A stretch of DNA of 64,000 bases, from contig NC_052505.1 in the NCBI RefSeq assembly GCF_014356525.2, positions 49,913,994 to 49,977,993 of the forward strand, given 5' to 3'. Each line of letters starts with the position of its first letter. Position 1 is the first letter of the stretch. Below, one piece after another: positions 25,430 through 39,395 of this stretch. This DNA comes from Nilaparvata lugens. Taxonomy: Eukaryota > Arthropoda > Insecta > Hemiptera > Delphacidae. The translations under genes were made by a program, and so were the position numbers. A model generated the notes under the pieces. The model did not search any database and was not told the origin of the DNA. It saw only the letters and a list, made by a program, of their open reading frames with translations.

Positions 25430-28281
25430 AACTATAAATAGGTCTATAAACTATAAATGAATGTACCACTTATAGATGAAGTAAATTGAAAAATACTGTA
25501 CTACGACGAGTACTCTATCCTTTCCACCTTTGAAAATATTCACGTTATAAGCAGCTACTTTCATGATATTATGCTTCACAAGTTTTCTTCTAAATGTTAC
25601 AAGTAAGTGCATTTGTACAGTGTATTGTGGAAATACTGTACTTAATTGGCTCTGTAAGGATTCAATAAACTTTTTCATATACTACGCTGCTTATATCTTT
25701 TATCACATCAATAGTCTATTTTGCAAGATATTACCTAGCGAGTGTTGAAGCAATGGAAATACCACTTTTACCATCACTAGAAATACCGATGACTGGGGTT
25801 GAGAGGAAGTATGACTCATGTGGATGACTAGAACTGGAAGAAGCTCTTAAATTGATGTGTTGACTTTGCTCAGTAATAGAATTCCTCCTTCTCTAGCTCT
25901 TGAAGCCAACTTTTTGGAAGTTGTATTGGAGCTTGCAAGGGAAATTTGTTTATCTCTTACTATTAAGGTGGTTGAAACATGAAAACACGATTCCGAAGCA
26001 ATCAATTGACAAGTGACAGTGATCTCTAATTATCCAGAGTGGTCTTGACTCCAATTTTGGCATCAATCTCAAATTTTTCAAAATTTCACATGTCTACTGG
26101 GAGTATTACTGAGCTCAATAAAAAAAAATCCCACCATTTTCAGCCCTGAAGAGAATGTCATATTGGAAGAATAGGCAATAATTATTGTTTTTAAAGTTGG
26201 AAAAATATAATAAGGAATAATCAAGAGAAAATTCAAGTTATACTTTTTGTGTGTAGGTACCAATTACAATGTTCTCTTTCAGCTAAATATAAATATGTTT
26301 TCTTCAAAAAATTTCTGAAGTTAAATTGTGGGAAATTGAGACTATTAACCAAAGAATCAGTTGAATGATCTAATACATTAACTAATTTATGATGTTCACT
26401 ATGAAAACTAGCAGAATATTTTCTGTTTCATAAAACTATGAGAGTCATTATTGAGAGAATAATTTTCGAGGGAAGCTCTTTCTTCTGTTGTTAATGACTA
26501 GATAATTCCCGATTACATCCGACAATCCGGCGAGTCATAATCAAGGAGATAACGTGGAAAAACTAAGCGTTCTGGCATTTTGCCATGTGCAAATTCCCTT
26601 CTGGTTTGGAGCAGCAAATGGATGCGCTAGGTAATAAAAGCAGATTAAATAAGCTTATCGATTGAAGCACTGGTGCTTTAGAGAATAGACCTTATGTGAA
26701 TATTCTATGCTTTATACCATATGAACAATGAGAACCACCTTTTATCAGATTTCATCATCTTTTGATCTGTTGATGAGGTCTACTACTACTACTTATACAC
26801 CCCCCCCCGGCTGGAAAATTTGCTCAAAATGCTTCTGATATTCTGTCTGCTGTTCTATTGAAAGCAGAGGAAAGTCAAGAGAAATAGATCAATTTCCATT
26901 GAGTGGATAGTTCAAGTTACATTGATTATCAATTGCTATTAATAATCCAGCTGAAAGCTGATTTGTGATTTCTAATTATAAATTACCACAAATTTATTTC
27001 ATTCAGTTTCAATGTTATCTTGTTATATCTTCAAGTAGACGAGGGAGTGAGTGAATTTTGCTGGTCAACGAACTCGATCCATTTATAATAATGATTTGAA
27101 TGATATCGATATGTGATAATGATGTGAAGTTCATTGATGAAAGCAATCGTCGAACATGCAAACTCACTAATGGACAGTGACTCGAGCCTCTAGTCACCAG
27201 TGAGAACACGCTACGCTCGTTCAACAAAGCTGGAGCAACAACTTGATAAAAAATCATATTATATCCAATGAATACCCAAAATCTATATACTAACCATTTT
27301 TCAGTTAGGCTGCATAATTTGGGAGTCTCAATGAGAATGATGTTTTTAATTATTATTATTGTTATCTCCTTAATTCATATGGATGATTGTCTTGTTGGAG
27401 ACAATATTTCTACTTCTCATTTCTCTAAATAATGAATCCATTTCAAAGAGTTTTAGGATAACGTGCAGGGTAGGCGTTTGTTAGGCCGATGTGCGTGCTG
27501 AAAGGCATTAGCAATGAGGACCAATCACTTTGACGGTTCTCTCGAGGCTCAATCAATTCACTGGGGGTTTCTTGTGAGTTTCAGCAGTTTGTAATCGTTT
27601 ATATCGTGAATCATTATACCAAAACAAAGGCAGGCTAGATAGACCTATTAAAGTAGACTAACGGTACATTCAGATAGGATTTATCTGATGAATGTTGGAA
27701 GTATCTATTTTGAACCTGCAATTGAGGCCCTCAATTATGAAAGAGTCATCCTTTGATTCAAGATTAATAAAAGTTGAATTGATGAACATTTTTGAAATGC
27801 AGCTAATGAATGAACTTGGTCATACTTGAAATTATACTGATAGGTGGTAGCGTGATCGTTGGGTGCTTATTCATAATATATTTAGTAGGTAGTGAAACAG
27901 TTTTGATTACAATAATTCATCTTCAAATTCAAGAGCGAATTGGAAGTACTTTAGGTGGAAAAATACTCATTATCAGTTTATGCTAGTATACATATATTAT
28001 CTAGCATGACAGAGACTACCTAAAATGCTCTTATCACTAGGCACAGTATTATATTTATTTCCATATCCATATTATTAATATTATCATAATTTTCACTATC
28101 TTTATAACTAATAGTGTATTTGATATCAATAGAAACAAAATTTTATGTGATCTTTTCCAATATTCGTGAGTCTGTTTCATGGTTTAGTTGTGTGGTGGCT
28201 CCCAAGTGAGATTTACTGCTTGTCAATCAGCGATTGTTCGACTTTGAAACGCCGATCACTTGAAAACGCGCGCCAAGACGA

Positions 28282-28316
28282 TGACGTCACACTGGAAATT
28301 CGGCTAGATGACGTAA
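28282..28316 (+). promoter_or_regulatory. Paired CRE-like bZIP sites in a GC-richer patch
   Basis: A perfect palindromic TGACGTCA lies at 28282-28289 and a half-variant TGACGTAA at 28309-28316, 27 bases apart. They sit in a stretch (28200-28450) of raised GC and CpG inside the Ly6 intron. A candidate enhancer or alternative promoter; no transcript evidence. Confidence 0.4.
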
Positions 28317-31300
28317 CCGTTCAACTGCAGGGCTTATTGATTATTGTGTTGGAGAGGGACGCTCTCTTTGTCAGCCGGCGGCCAACCAACCCGGCATCGC
28401 ATAACCTCTCTTCACTTTTCTCTCTGTTCCTCACGTGCCAATCAGCCACTCAGCCAATGTTTCCCATCAATTTTTGCTCTATTTTTACGACGTCTGTCCA
28501 GTTTACGTGACTTGTGCTATGCCTAGACCCTGCTGCTCAGTCGCCGATTCTCAAAAAGGTGCCGGCTATTCTAAGGGTTCACCTTCGCCAAAAGTTTCCC
28601 TACCTTCCTCAATACTGGAGTCTCAATACGCGGCGCTCAGTGGATGCTCATCGATAGCAACTCAATACACAAAACTCTACTTTCCCCCTTCAGTTAATAA
28701 TCTTCAATACTATTCAAGGAATTAAAGTAGCAGTTCTTTGCTAAAAGTGGAAAGGTAAAGTTGATTAAACAAAAGAGTGGAGGCAAATCACGGAGAGACA
28801 ATAGTTTCTAATAGGAGTAGTAGTTTCTATACGATATAATATGGTGAATTTTATTATTTTTGATTTCTTCCATTCTTCTTTTTTCAAAGTAGCCTGAATT
28901 TATGATTTTGTTTCGATGAATTTTTATGGATGCTTCATCAATGACGCAACCCAAGTATTCACTGAATGAACGAATGAGTACTAATTTTGACCATAGCGGG
29001 ATGTATGATTTTGGAGAAGTATAAGGTCCAATTCAGAGCTGAAGCGGCGTATGACATTTACGTGTCCCGGTCTTTTTTCACTCCTATTTGAACATAATGG
29101 ACTACTGCAAACAGGAGATGAGGCGCCATGTCACTTCTCTGTTCATTTGCTTATATGTTTAAGTCAGCGCCACCACGTCCGTGCTATATGCCACTTATGT
29201 GTGAATTGGGCCTTGGAAATAGCAATGATTGTAAAAGGTATATTGACTCTCAGATAAACGATGATAATGTGTGTATATGGTATATTGATCGCAAGAAAGG
29301 ATGTAGACGTGTGCCTAGTGATTCTAGTGCCTATTAGGGTAGGTAGGAAAACGATCAGGAATAGGTTAGTGCCTTTTTCTCTTGCACTCGATTTGATTAA
29401 AGTTTGCGTCAAGCAGATGTCAGTTTATAACCCTCGACAAAATTCTAAGAGAGCGTTCATTTCTTTCAATTCAGTTTGTAAGACCTTGTTTGGTGTCTCA
29501 CGTTTGTGAATACTTTTGTGAAGGACTTTTACAGGCAATAAGGTGATACACAATTCCTTTTACTCTTTCGAGAATGGCACGTTAAGCTTAAATATTATTA
29601 ATAATAATATATTTCCACAAAACAAGAAAAGAACAAAATAAGTAAACAGCTTGTGCAAGTGTAAGAAAATAACCAACTACTTATACACTGATAATGACAC
29701 ACGATAATCAAGTATAATACATAAAGGGAATTCATCACTTAAATATTAAAAGAGAAATAATAATAACACTAATAAATATCCTTTCTTCACCTACACTATA
29801 GAGCTATAAATAGAAATATGTGGAAATAATCAACCATACAAGTGATAAAAATCACGTCCACATGATGGAGTACAGTTAGACAATGAACAAAACAGAGACA
29901 GAGAAAGCTGGCTGATATAAATTCAACAAGGAAGATATATGAAAAATCAATCTAAAATCAATAATCATAATAATCTATTATTCATCTCGCATGACAAAAG
30001 AGAAACAACAAATATATTATTCACCAAAATAATACCGCATAAAAATAAAAGGAGAAAAATAATGAGCCAGACAATATGAAACAGTGAATTCAACTCAAAA
30101 ACTCTTTCAGACATTATTTTACAAACACTCAAACATTATTTGAACAGCATTTTGGAATATGTGATAAAATATAAATTAAAAAGAAAAAAACATCAGTTTT
30201 GGCAAAGTTAAAAAAAAAACATTCATCGCTCGAAAATTAAATCGTAGGGTTGTACATGGCTTCAAGATCCTCTCAAGTAAGGCTTAGTAGTCATTTCTTA
30301 ATAATGGATTTAAGTAAATGTATTATATCACCAGACCTAAAAACTATTTTGATATCATTGAATTGAAAGATCTAGGTGTGAGAAAAATAAATTATTTTTT
30401 AAAAAGTGTGCAGTTTGGCCTGACTGACTCCTCGTAGGTTGTGATTTACCACTCCTCTTGTTAAATGGGGACTCTCAACCAAATCACAATTGTCCACTGT
30501 TACACCGTCATTTCCACTTATCAGGTAAAAAATGGACAATACCTTGTGGACATATGTCTCAGCGGCTGAACCCCGAATTGGAGAAACAGTGCACTGTTTC
30601 TTTTCCATGGATAAGAGTGGTTTCTATGATCCACGCCAGCAACTACTGTAATAAATGATTTTTGTAGCTTCATTATGGGATCCAAAGTAGTGTAATAGAC
30701 ACCACCCCAACAACTCAAAATGATAAACCTTGTGAGTCAACTAGAAAAACCCATCAAATATAATAATCCAAAATTCAGAGCATTCGTTGATATTCAATTA
30801 CTCTTCTATGGTACTCCTAGTTCACCATTATTCACGGTTCTCAATAATACAGTACAGATATCTGTTGGTGTTTGTACAAATCCATAATTTATTCACCAGT
30901 ATTAAAGCGCAATATTTCATGCAAATCTTAGAAGTTGCTTGGATTCAGAGCTTAGCCTGTATTCTGAGCCATGTAAATCTGAGTGATTTGATATTGCTCG
31001 CTTTGGTCGTTCAAACTTATAGCAGCACTTTATTGGCCATCCAAGCTGAGCTATATCGCATTGTTGGCGTAGAAAGTTATTCAGTTTGGTTACTTCAGTT
31101 GAATATCGATCAATAGCTCAATAATAGTTATACAACTTCCTCTAACCTCTATTCACAGATATGGACTCAAGTTTGTTACAACTCATCGTTTCATTTATTT
31201 TCCACCTGTTCGTCGTCGATGCCATTGTAGATGGTTAAAGCGAACTCCTTTGATAAGCTAAGGCTGCTCCTATTGTGGGAAAGATCCCTGCTCTACCTGG

Positions 31301-32750
31301 TATTTCGTTACATCACTCGATTATTATTTCTCAAGTGCAAGTAGAGGAAAAAACAAAAATCCAATTTCAATAAATAAGTGAAGTCTTGATGTCTTATCAT
31401 TCATCAAATGACAAAAAAGTTGTAATATTTTCAATGACAAAAATCTAATTGAATTATTTTTTAAAATTTGTTTTTAATATAGTATGTAGCACAATTATCA
31501 TCGTAGCTTTTCAAGGATAGAGTACTTTCTTAGGAATGAAATTCATGTATGAAGGAATGAAGTCCATGAAAAAATTACAGAATAATATTTTTCAGTAAAA
31601 CTCGAAACCTCTTCTATATTATTTAGTTGTCGATTCAGTACTGAAATGCTAAGAAAACTCCACAGAGAAATGTGTTCATAATATCACATTGGAGGTCTTC
31701 TATAGCAGAATGGCTACATTTACTTCACTCTGAATGATATACAATATCTCTCTTCAGAGAGAAATTCTGGTCATAATGCTGAGAAATAATCTAGTACAAA
31801 TTTTGACAGTTGAAAAGGATTCAACTGTTTCTTTATACGGCGGGCGTCAGATGATTTTCACTTGATACGGTACCTTTGTAAATAGTTTCTTCTTCATCCA
31901 TATATCTTATTTTAAATCTCTTGAGCATTTAATGAATGTTTGGAATCTGAGACCTCACCCTTAAGCTTCAAGTTGAGAATCATTGAAGTGTATAAATTTC
32001 CTTTTTCCTAAGGAAATGGAATACCCCTTCCTTCAGTCAACTACAGTATAACAATAAGTCGAGTTGTCATCAGCGTGAGGCTTCTAACATGAACTAAACA
32101 ACCAATAACAATGAATAAACCATTGAAATATTACAAATTATAATGATAGAAGAATATTTAACTTCAAATAGAGCAGCGAAGAAAAAACAAACACCAGAAA
32201 ATCGCAGATACAAAAACCTAACCTCAAAAATATTGCTCGAAGTCTTTCGCTGTGATGACTCAACAATGTATGACGACATGATGTGTATCATGCATGTTTT
32301 TCAAGCATGTTCTACCGTTGATAGCCAGCCTTACTTTACTTTCAGTCTTTGGAGACTTGGAAGAGAGGCGTCGCTCCTATAGACGTCTTAGGATTTCCAG
32401 TTCATACTAAAGTTTGTACTATAATTGATGAAAAATTCGAGCAATAGCCTATTTTAAAATATTGTGTATATCCTTTGGGAAAATTCAATTTTGTGAATAC
32501 AAACCATGTCGTGGGCTTCACCGGAAGAGAACAATATTTCTTCTCCATTTCCAAAATTCAAAAAATAATATTTTCTTTGAATTTATCAATATGCACTTGA
32601 GTGCGTCACTTTCTGGGGAAAGTTGTAACTGGAATGAAATTAGGCCACAACTAGGATTTTTCTAGAGCATGAATTATTATGTTCTGATCATAACAGCATT
32701 GGTACTGTTTGATATAACCGGCATGCTGATTTTTTTATAAAGTTTTCAAA

Positions 32751-34693
32751 TACCGTCGACCGGCGTGACTTTGTCTAACCCGGGATGACTTTGTCCCACC
32801 TCGCGGAAAATTATTTAAACCAGTTTATCTCCAATCTCGGTTATCCGAAATCGATATTCAAAATTGATAGCCATAGCCCTGATCATTATCGAGGTTCTAC
32901 AATCAATATCTTGTCGAATCTCAATATATTTGTTGAATAATGGACATAAAACCTAACTGTTTGCTTCATCTTGTGATTTCACTGTCGGAGAACTTCCTAT
33001 TAGAAAACTCATTTCTAAAAGACTCATGATATCGGTGAGTACATATTAGTTGGCCTTTTTATCATATTTCAATTGGTATATCTGTAATATCCATAGTTGA
33101 ACTGGTTAGGGTTCTTTTACTGGTTAAATACAGCGAGGTCTCTTTTAGGTTAAACTTGGGGTGACTTTGTCCCAGTATAAAAATTTGACGTGCTACCAAT
33201 TTATCCTAATAGGTTGGTTAGCCTTCACCCATATTCTAAGGAAAGTCATCGGTTCCAAATAAGCTAATATCTTGATATATCATGAATGGATCTAATGCTT
33301 ATGAATAAGAAATCCAGTTCAGAGCAAATCAAATTATAATTTGAAAAAAAATGATTTAAAAATTTCAGTTTACACCAAAACAAATAATCATACATGGATC
33401 GAACATAGATTGAACATGATTGAGGTTACTATATGTTTGTTCTGTTCATCAAAATATATTCCAATAGCTTTCACAAAAACTCAGAAATTATTGTTTCAAA
33501 TCAAGATCAAAATATATAACTTATAGATTGAGAATACTAATCTATCGTTTACAGGTTTCAAAACAGGCTTATGGCTTTCAACATTAAACAAGAAATTCAA
33601 GACAAAATGAAAAGAAAAATTGAAATCTACATTTCATGTATGTTCAATAACATCAATAAACTTTACAAAACATTTAGATCACAAACAACACATCTCAACT
33701 TTCAATTATTCAGGAAAATTTCAACAGAAGCCAACACTCCCAACACAAGCCAGTCATTGAAAAGTTTGAGAGACACCAGAACAAGAAGCCTTTCCGGTGA
33801 AGCCGAGACACGTCATCATCAATTGCCAATTAGCAAAGAACACAAGTCTACAAACATATTTATTGTTTTCAATAAAACTTTATTTTTAAAGTTATTTTAA
33901 ATTTAATTAGCCTTTATGTTGTTTAGAATTATCTGTTTATTCAGAAATAGAACTTTGTTACAGAGATACAGTGGGATGTTCAACACTAGTATATATGATA
34001 AATTCTTTGTGAAAAGTTTAGTCCATAATATATCGATTACACCGATATTTGCTATCAAGTTTTATTAATATTTTGAATATCGAATTGAAGATTCAATTTT
34101 AATAGACAAAAAATGTAATATTACAAAAAATTGTGATATTATGCAGGATATGATGCAAATACAATTCAAAAGTTGATAAATATCATGTACTCCACCTAAT
34201 AAAACAAAATAATCTCCTTGCTTGAGATTAATACGATCTTAATATTCATTTTAGCTGATTCTACAGATGGAGCCAACATGCCTCGACGATAAAAAAAGTT
34301 CTTTAGGCAGCAGAAACTGAAATATTTCTCAATAGATAATTTGTGATTTTTAAAGTTGATTTCATTTGTTTCCGATGTAATTATTCATTTTAAAGGTTAA
34401 CAATTGGTTTCACTTTGTCTAACTCTTGAAAATGAACTTTTTGCCATATATTTTTCAAAGTGAAACAAAGTCACTCAAGGCCCTGGATGAGATTGTCTCT
34501 CAATTTCAAAAAAATATATCTTTGTTAAAGTGGAGAAAAATACTAACTTTTTACAATGAAAAATAATCTTCAAACATTGCAGAATACAATAAATAATATT
34601 GCAAGAGATCAGTTGCAACTCAAGTATTGATTGCAAGTGGTTTAAAATCTCAAAGCCCCAAAATTGGGGCAAAGTCACCACGGTTTACCGGTA
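32751..34693. mobile_element. About 1.94 kb inverted-repeat element with GACTTTGTCCC motifs
   Basis: The left end reads TACCGTCGACCGGCGTGACT (then TTG) and the right end, reversed, TACCGGTAAACCGTGGTGAC (then TTTG), giving gapped inverted ends of about 24 bp. The word GACTTTGTC(CC) recurs inside (about 32787 and 33169) and inverted near the right end (about 34466 and 34671). The element contains the open frame at 33555-33900. The superfamily is not determined. Confidence 0.5.
33555..33900 (+). CDS. Hypothetical exon or ORF inside the 1.94 kb element
   Basis: An acceptor-like TCGTTTACAG precedes a frame that is open from 33555; its first ATG (33571) gives 109 residues. The peptide is basic and polar (KQEIQDKMKRKIEIYI at the start, SLKSLRDTRTRSLSGEAET near the end). 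The stop is near 33900, and AATAAA overlaps its 3' end at 33871. Recognised family: none. It could be a relic of the element's own gene, a captured exon, or chance in a stretch poor in T-starting codons. Confidence 0.25.
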
Positions 34694-35502
34694 ATGTTTC
34701 TCCATCCAGCTTTAAATAATATTAATGTTCAGCATTGCAACTCCCAGATGCAATATACACTTCATACACTTCATTGAACACGACATAGGCCTTTTATTAT
34801 GCATATTCCTACTCGACATTCTACGGAGATGCAAACGAAGAGCTGCGAAGTAACACTTGAATGTGAGAAGCAAAAGAGTGCTTGTCATTTACAAGCTCAC
34901 CACTTCTCCCGCTCTAATAAAGAAAACAAGCTAAGTGGTGGAGGAAAGACAGAAAAGAAACGAGGGAGATGGAAGAGAGGATGAGTGAGATGACAGAAAG
35001 AAGTGATGAGTGCTGGCTAATAAACAACGTGTGAGAACTGCGGTCTTATGCGTTCTATTGCAACGTAGGAGTGAGTACTTCCTTCCTGATTAATTCATTT
35101 TTGGTCGAGAAAAATGTCAAGTGTTAGTCATTCTGGAACTTTGAATGTTCATGTGTCTAAGATGTAAACGGTTTTGTCATGGCTAATTGAATCATGTTGG
35201 TTCCCTCGATAGCTATGTACTGTTACAGTAAATAATAAGATACCTCCTGTTAGAACATTAGTTTTGTAAATACAGTATCATCCTGGGGAGATCACGTATA
35301 TGTTATGAATTAATTAATTTCCATATCATTTCCGGCTCACCTTGTACTACGTTGCCTTTCTGTTGTTGATTGATAAGAATATAATATACATTGCATTAGT
35401 GTAATTTGCATTGTAAATAGATAAAATGAAATAAATAAATAAAATCAAGACACAATACTGTCAAAAATTCTACGAAGGTGAATTAGTACAAAATAGTTGA
35501 TG

Positions 35503-35640
35503 CTCACATGAGCCTTCAGGTGGGAGATGAGAAGAGATGATCGATCCTGGTCTGGTCCAAATCCACAACTGTCTCGGCAGCAGGCTATGTGACGAGAGTT
35601 CATGATAGGTCATACAGAGTCAACTACCCTTAGAATGTTT
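35503..35640 (+). repeat. Interspersed repeat family, diverged copy C
   Basis: It begins GATGCTCACATGAGCCTTCA and shares its start and word order with copies A (15108) and B (39230), with lower similarity downstream. Confidence 0.3.
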
Positions 35641-38011
35641 TTTTTTTTTTCGAAAATTTTATTGTTTTCTGCGTTTTAAAGAGAATTTTGCTTGATTATC
35701 AAAGTTTCAGTTTTATCAAATCATGAAAATGCCAACCTTCTTTTGCATTCCTCTTAGTTTTAGCTCGAAAATCCGCCTCTGGCAGACTGCAAGGAAAGAA
35801 GATGTTGATTTCACTATTATCTCTGAGGATAGGAGGATCAGAATGAATGAGATGAATTTGAATTCAGGTCATGCAATGAGGCTGGTGAAAATTTGAGAGC
35901 AGTGCCTTTGTACTGGAGGTGGGAAGTCTAGTACGGTACCAGTACTTTAGAGGCTAAGGTGACCTCATTCCTAGTATACGGGGAACAGAAAGAGATGCTA
36001 GCACACAGCTAGACAGAGAGAGGGATCGATGAAGGAGGAAGGGAGAGCGCCCACAGCCCAGGGTGGCACGTATTGGTACCCGTTCCTATTATATTCAAGT
36101 ACGAGAATACTTTTTGGTTCCCTTCCACGGTGGAGGTCACTGTTATTTAAAGACATCAGCTTTTTGATATATTTGCTTCGGTCCTTTCAAGTTTCCCTAT
36201 CAAGGTGATTATCAAAGCGCCACTTCCAATCGTAATCACAGTAGAAAACCTTTCTCTTCGATTCCAGCAATAGTGGTTCTAACGGGGAATGCTGAGTTTT
36301 GAAGAGAATTCATCATCATCTTTGCTTTGCCTTCATACATCTCTTTTTCCAGTAGGTCTAAAGTTTTGGACTTCAAGTGGCATTCTCCAGGTTACATTCT
36401 ATTCAATGCAGAAGTTGCGTCTAATTTGTTGAGGAGCAACAAATAAAGCCTGTCTTATGAAGAGAATTCTTCTTCTAAACTCCAAAACAATGGATGAAGA
36501 TAGAATGGACATTTGAATTGAATAACTGTGGTATTATTATACTGGATATTAAAACTTCATATCATTATAGAATGTGATTATTAATTCTATCACCATTTGA
36601 TAGTTTTTTTTTATTTAATTAACTTCCTTGTGTTTCTTCATCCATATATATAAATGTGATATCACAGATGAGGAATGATATAATGTATTTCATCTATGAT
36701 TTGTGGGATCCTATTATTTTGTTCATCGATCTTATCATACCATATCTAGAGATATGCTCTCATATTTAGTCATCAGTCATTAGAAATGGCCATGATATCG
36801 ATGACAAGCATAATAAATAGTAATTAATGGATCAAAATATAAATCCTAATATGCGTCTTGGTTTCAGGTCACTTACAGTAGTCCTATTTCCAAAATATCG
36901 CAGACTCTAATAAGCTATTTTTCTTCACTGAAGTAACTTTTGAGCAAATAGCAATTTGTAAACCAAAAATTCATTTATTAGGTCCAATGATAATGGTTTC
37001 CTTGGATTTTTTTATCATCTCTTCATTCATGACCTGGCTATCGAGTTTAGTTTTATTTATTTTCTTGCTATGCTCTAATTTACGACTACTCAATGACAAT
37101 GAAAATAGTTATGGCCCAAAAACTTATTACTGCAATGAACATTTGAACTGAATTGCTTTCTATATAATTGTCTATATTCTTCTGCAGATGAGGACAGAAC
37201 AGAAGGTAGAAATCGAGAAAAAATTGCTACACTCATTCAATACCTAGTTCTGAAATCAGCTACAAACAATATTCATAGAATTTTAACAGATTTTTAAACT
37301 CAATTTGGAAGTAATTTGAGATTAATTAATGAATTAATGATTTGGATCATAATGTGAGCAATTAGCTGTCGCCTCAAGTGAATGGGAATCACCCTGAGAG
37401 TTAAAGTCAGACAAAAGCAATCGGTAAAGTAAGAATGTATGCGCCTGAGCTCTCTCTAAATAAACAACCCGCACTACTGGCACGCGACGATGGTTGACTA
37501 ACTGCCTCAGCCGGCGCTTCCCATCGATCTGTATGTCAGACTTGCATGCTCTCCGAGCCTAAACTTAACTCAACTCAACCTACACACTGGTCACTAACTC
37601 CAAGGTACTGAAGTGGGGAAAGAATATGAAATGTTCCAGTGAATAATACTGCAGCATAATAATGTTCCAAAAGCTTTAATTGGACAATGCTGCCTCTGAA
37701 TAGTCCGTACTAAACTCAACCTTATACTCTCCAACTCCAAGGCTGTAATGTGAAAAATAGAATGAATTTTATAGTGAATACCAAAGCTGTGATAAACCAA
37801 TGTCATCTCATGATAATCCTACGGTACTTTAGCATAGAATTCTCAACAATTAGCTCAATCATTCATGATAAGAAAGAAATACAGTATCTTATATAGAGTG
37901 TACCATGATAAAGGTATCGTAACATTCGAATCGCACGACATTGTTGGTATGTTAGGCTGGTAACACCGTCATTTACTGTTTTATCTCCAGTTTCATCTGC
38001 GGTTAGTCGAC

Positions 38012-38250
38012 ATGGAGCGTCACACGAAGGAGCAATGCAGTGTGATTCTTAAAACGCATTATGAGTACTTGGAATTCTATGCCGAATCGAAAAGTTTGTG
38101 GAATTTTTGGTCAACAAATTTCATTTCATCAGTCAAAAGTTAAGAGACTCATCGAGAAGTTCGAGGGAACTGGTTCGCTTTTGGATATCAATCCTCCAGG
38201 ACGCCCTCGTCTTGACCAGTCTATTGGTTTGAAACAAACATTGTTTTGAA
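38012..38250 (+). pseudogene. Transposase N-terminal relic (DUF4817-like HTH)
   Basis: From the ATG the first frame reads MERHTKEQCSVILKTHYEY and stays open to about 38120. The frame two bases over (from about 38090) then reads VCGIFGQQISFHQSKVKRL, followed by IEKFEGTGSLLDINPPGRPR. Together this matches the order of the N-terminal helix-turn-helix region of mariner-like insect transposable element proteins (MER...TKEQ..., then IFG..., then V.RLI.KFEETGS..., then PGRPR). At least one frameshift and the loss of any downstream DDE region show a dead fragment. Downstream similarity fades by about 38370. Confidence 0.6.
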
Positions 38251-39229
38251 AAGTGTCACTTTGAGTCCGAGGAGACACACATTTTGTTGAAAAACTGAAA
38301 GTGTATCTCCAAAGTCGTGGAAGAAATTTTTTCTGATATCGTGTTCCACAATCAACCGCTGTTTTCCATTGTAAGTGGAAATTTCAATTAGTTGATGATT
38401 TATTTAAATTGAAAATAAACCAAATCAAATATTGCATTCTTTATGGGACACATCCTTTCCATTTTCCATAATTTATTCATATTATATTTTTGAGTCATTT
38501 TTTGAGCCATAATTATATATAAATAATTGAAGATTTTATTTATTCTCCTGAGCTATGAAATAGTTACGATAAGCGCATCCTATGCACTTCCTGAATTGAT
38601 GAATGTTCAAATCCGTTACACCGTGACGTGTGGATAACGAGTGAACTTGGCTGCATCTAGATGCTTTTAATTAAAATGCAGCATGACCGTTCAACATTTT
38701 TTCAAACGAAGGTTGTTTGTGTAAATCAGCTATCACTGTAGGTCAAATTGTTTTGTTCTTTTTTTAAACACGGTGCCATTATTTTTACTATCCTTCCCCC
38801 TCCACCATAACTTGCAATGACCTTCACTTATTGGTGCACTCCTCGTCTGTAACAGAGCATCAATTCAATGACAGTTGCAGTAACAGGAAAGCATTCGGAA
38901 TTATGCATGGATGACTTGATTCGTTTGATGCTGATGCGATAACTGAGTGTCTTATCTATGCACGAAATCTGCACTGTTCAAGCTATTCTCAAAAAATTAC
39001 TCCAACAATGAGTCATGAATTTTCATACATTTCAATAGTTGAAAGATGGAAAAACGATTTATTTGAAATTCATTCCAATGCTCCGAGAGCATATGATAGG
39101 ATTTATTACATAAGTTATGAAAGTAAAAGAAAAGAAAGTAATTTTATAATTGGTCAATTTTGACGGATTCACATCAATTTGCAACTCCTGTTGAATCATG
39201 CTCCTGGTACTACCGTTGGAAGGGTGACC

Positions 39230-39395
39230 GCTTGAGCCAACTCCTCTGAATATGATTCATGAGTTGCAAAATTGCTTCCTGGTGGTCCAGGACCCATCTG
39301 AAGTTGTCGGTTGTTTCATTTCTCATTAAAATCCGCCTCATCACTCACGCACAATCCTAGAGCTCATGTGGGTATCACCCTCAGCCGAGGAAAAA
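39230..39395 (-). repeat. Interspersed repeat family, copy B (inverted)
   Basis: The reverse complement reads GGTGATACCCACATGAGCTC, then ATGAGGCGGAT, then TGGGTCCTGGACCACCAGGA and CAACTCATGAATCATATTCA. This is the same order as copy A at 15108-15258. Confidence 0.6.
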
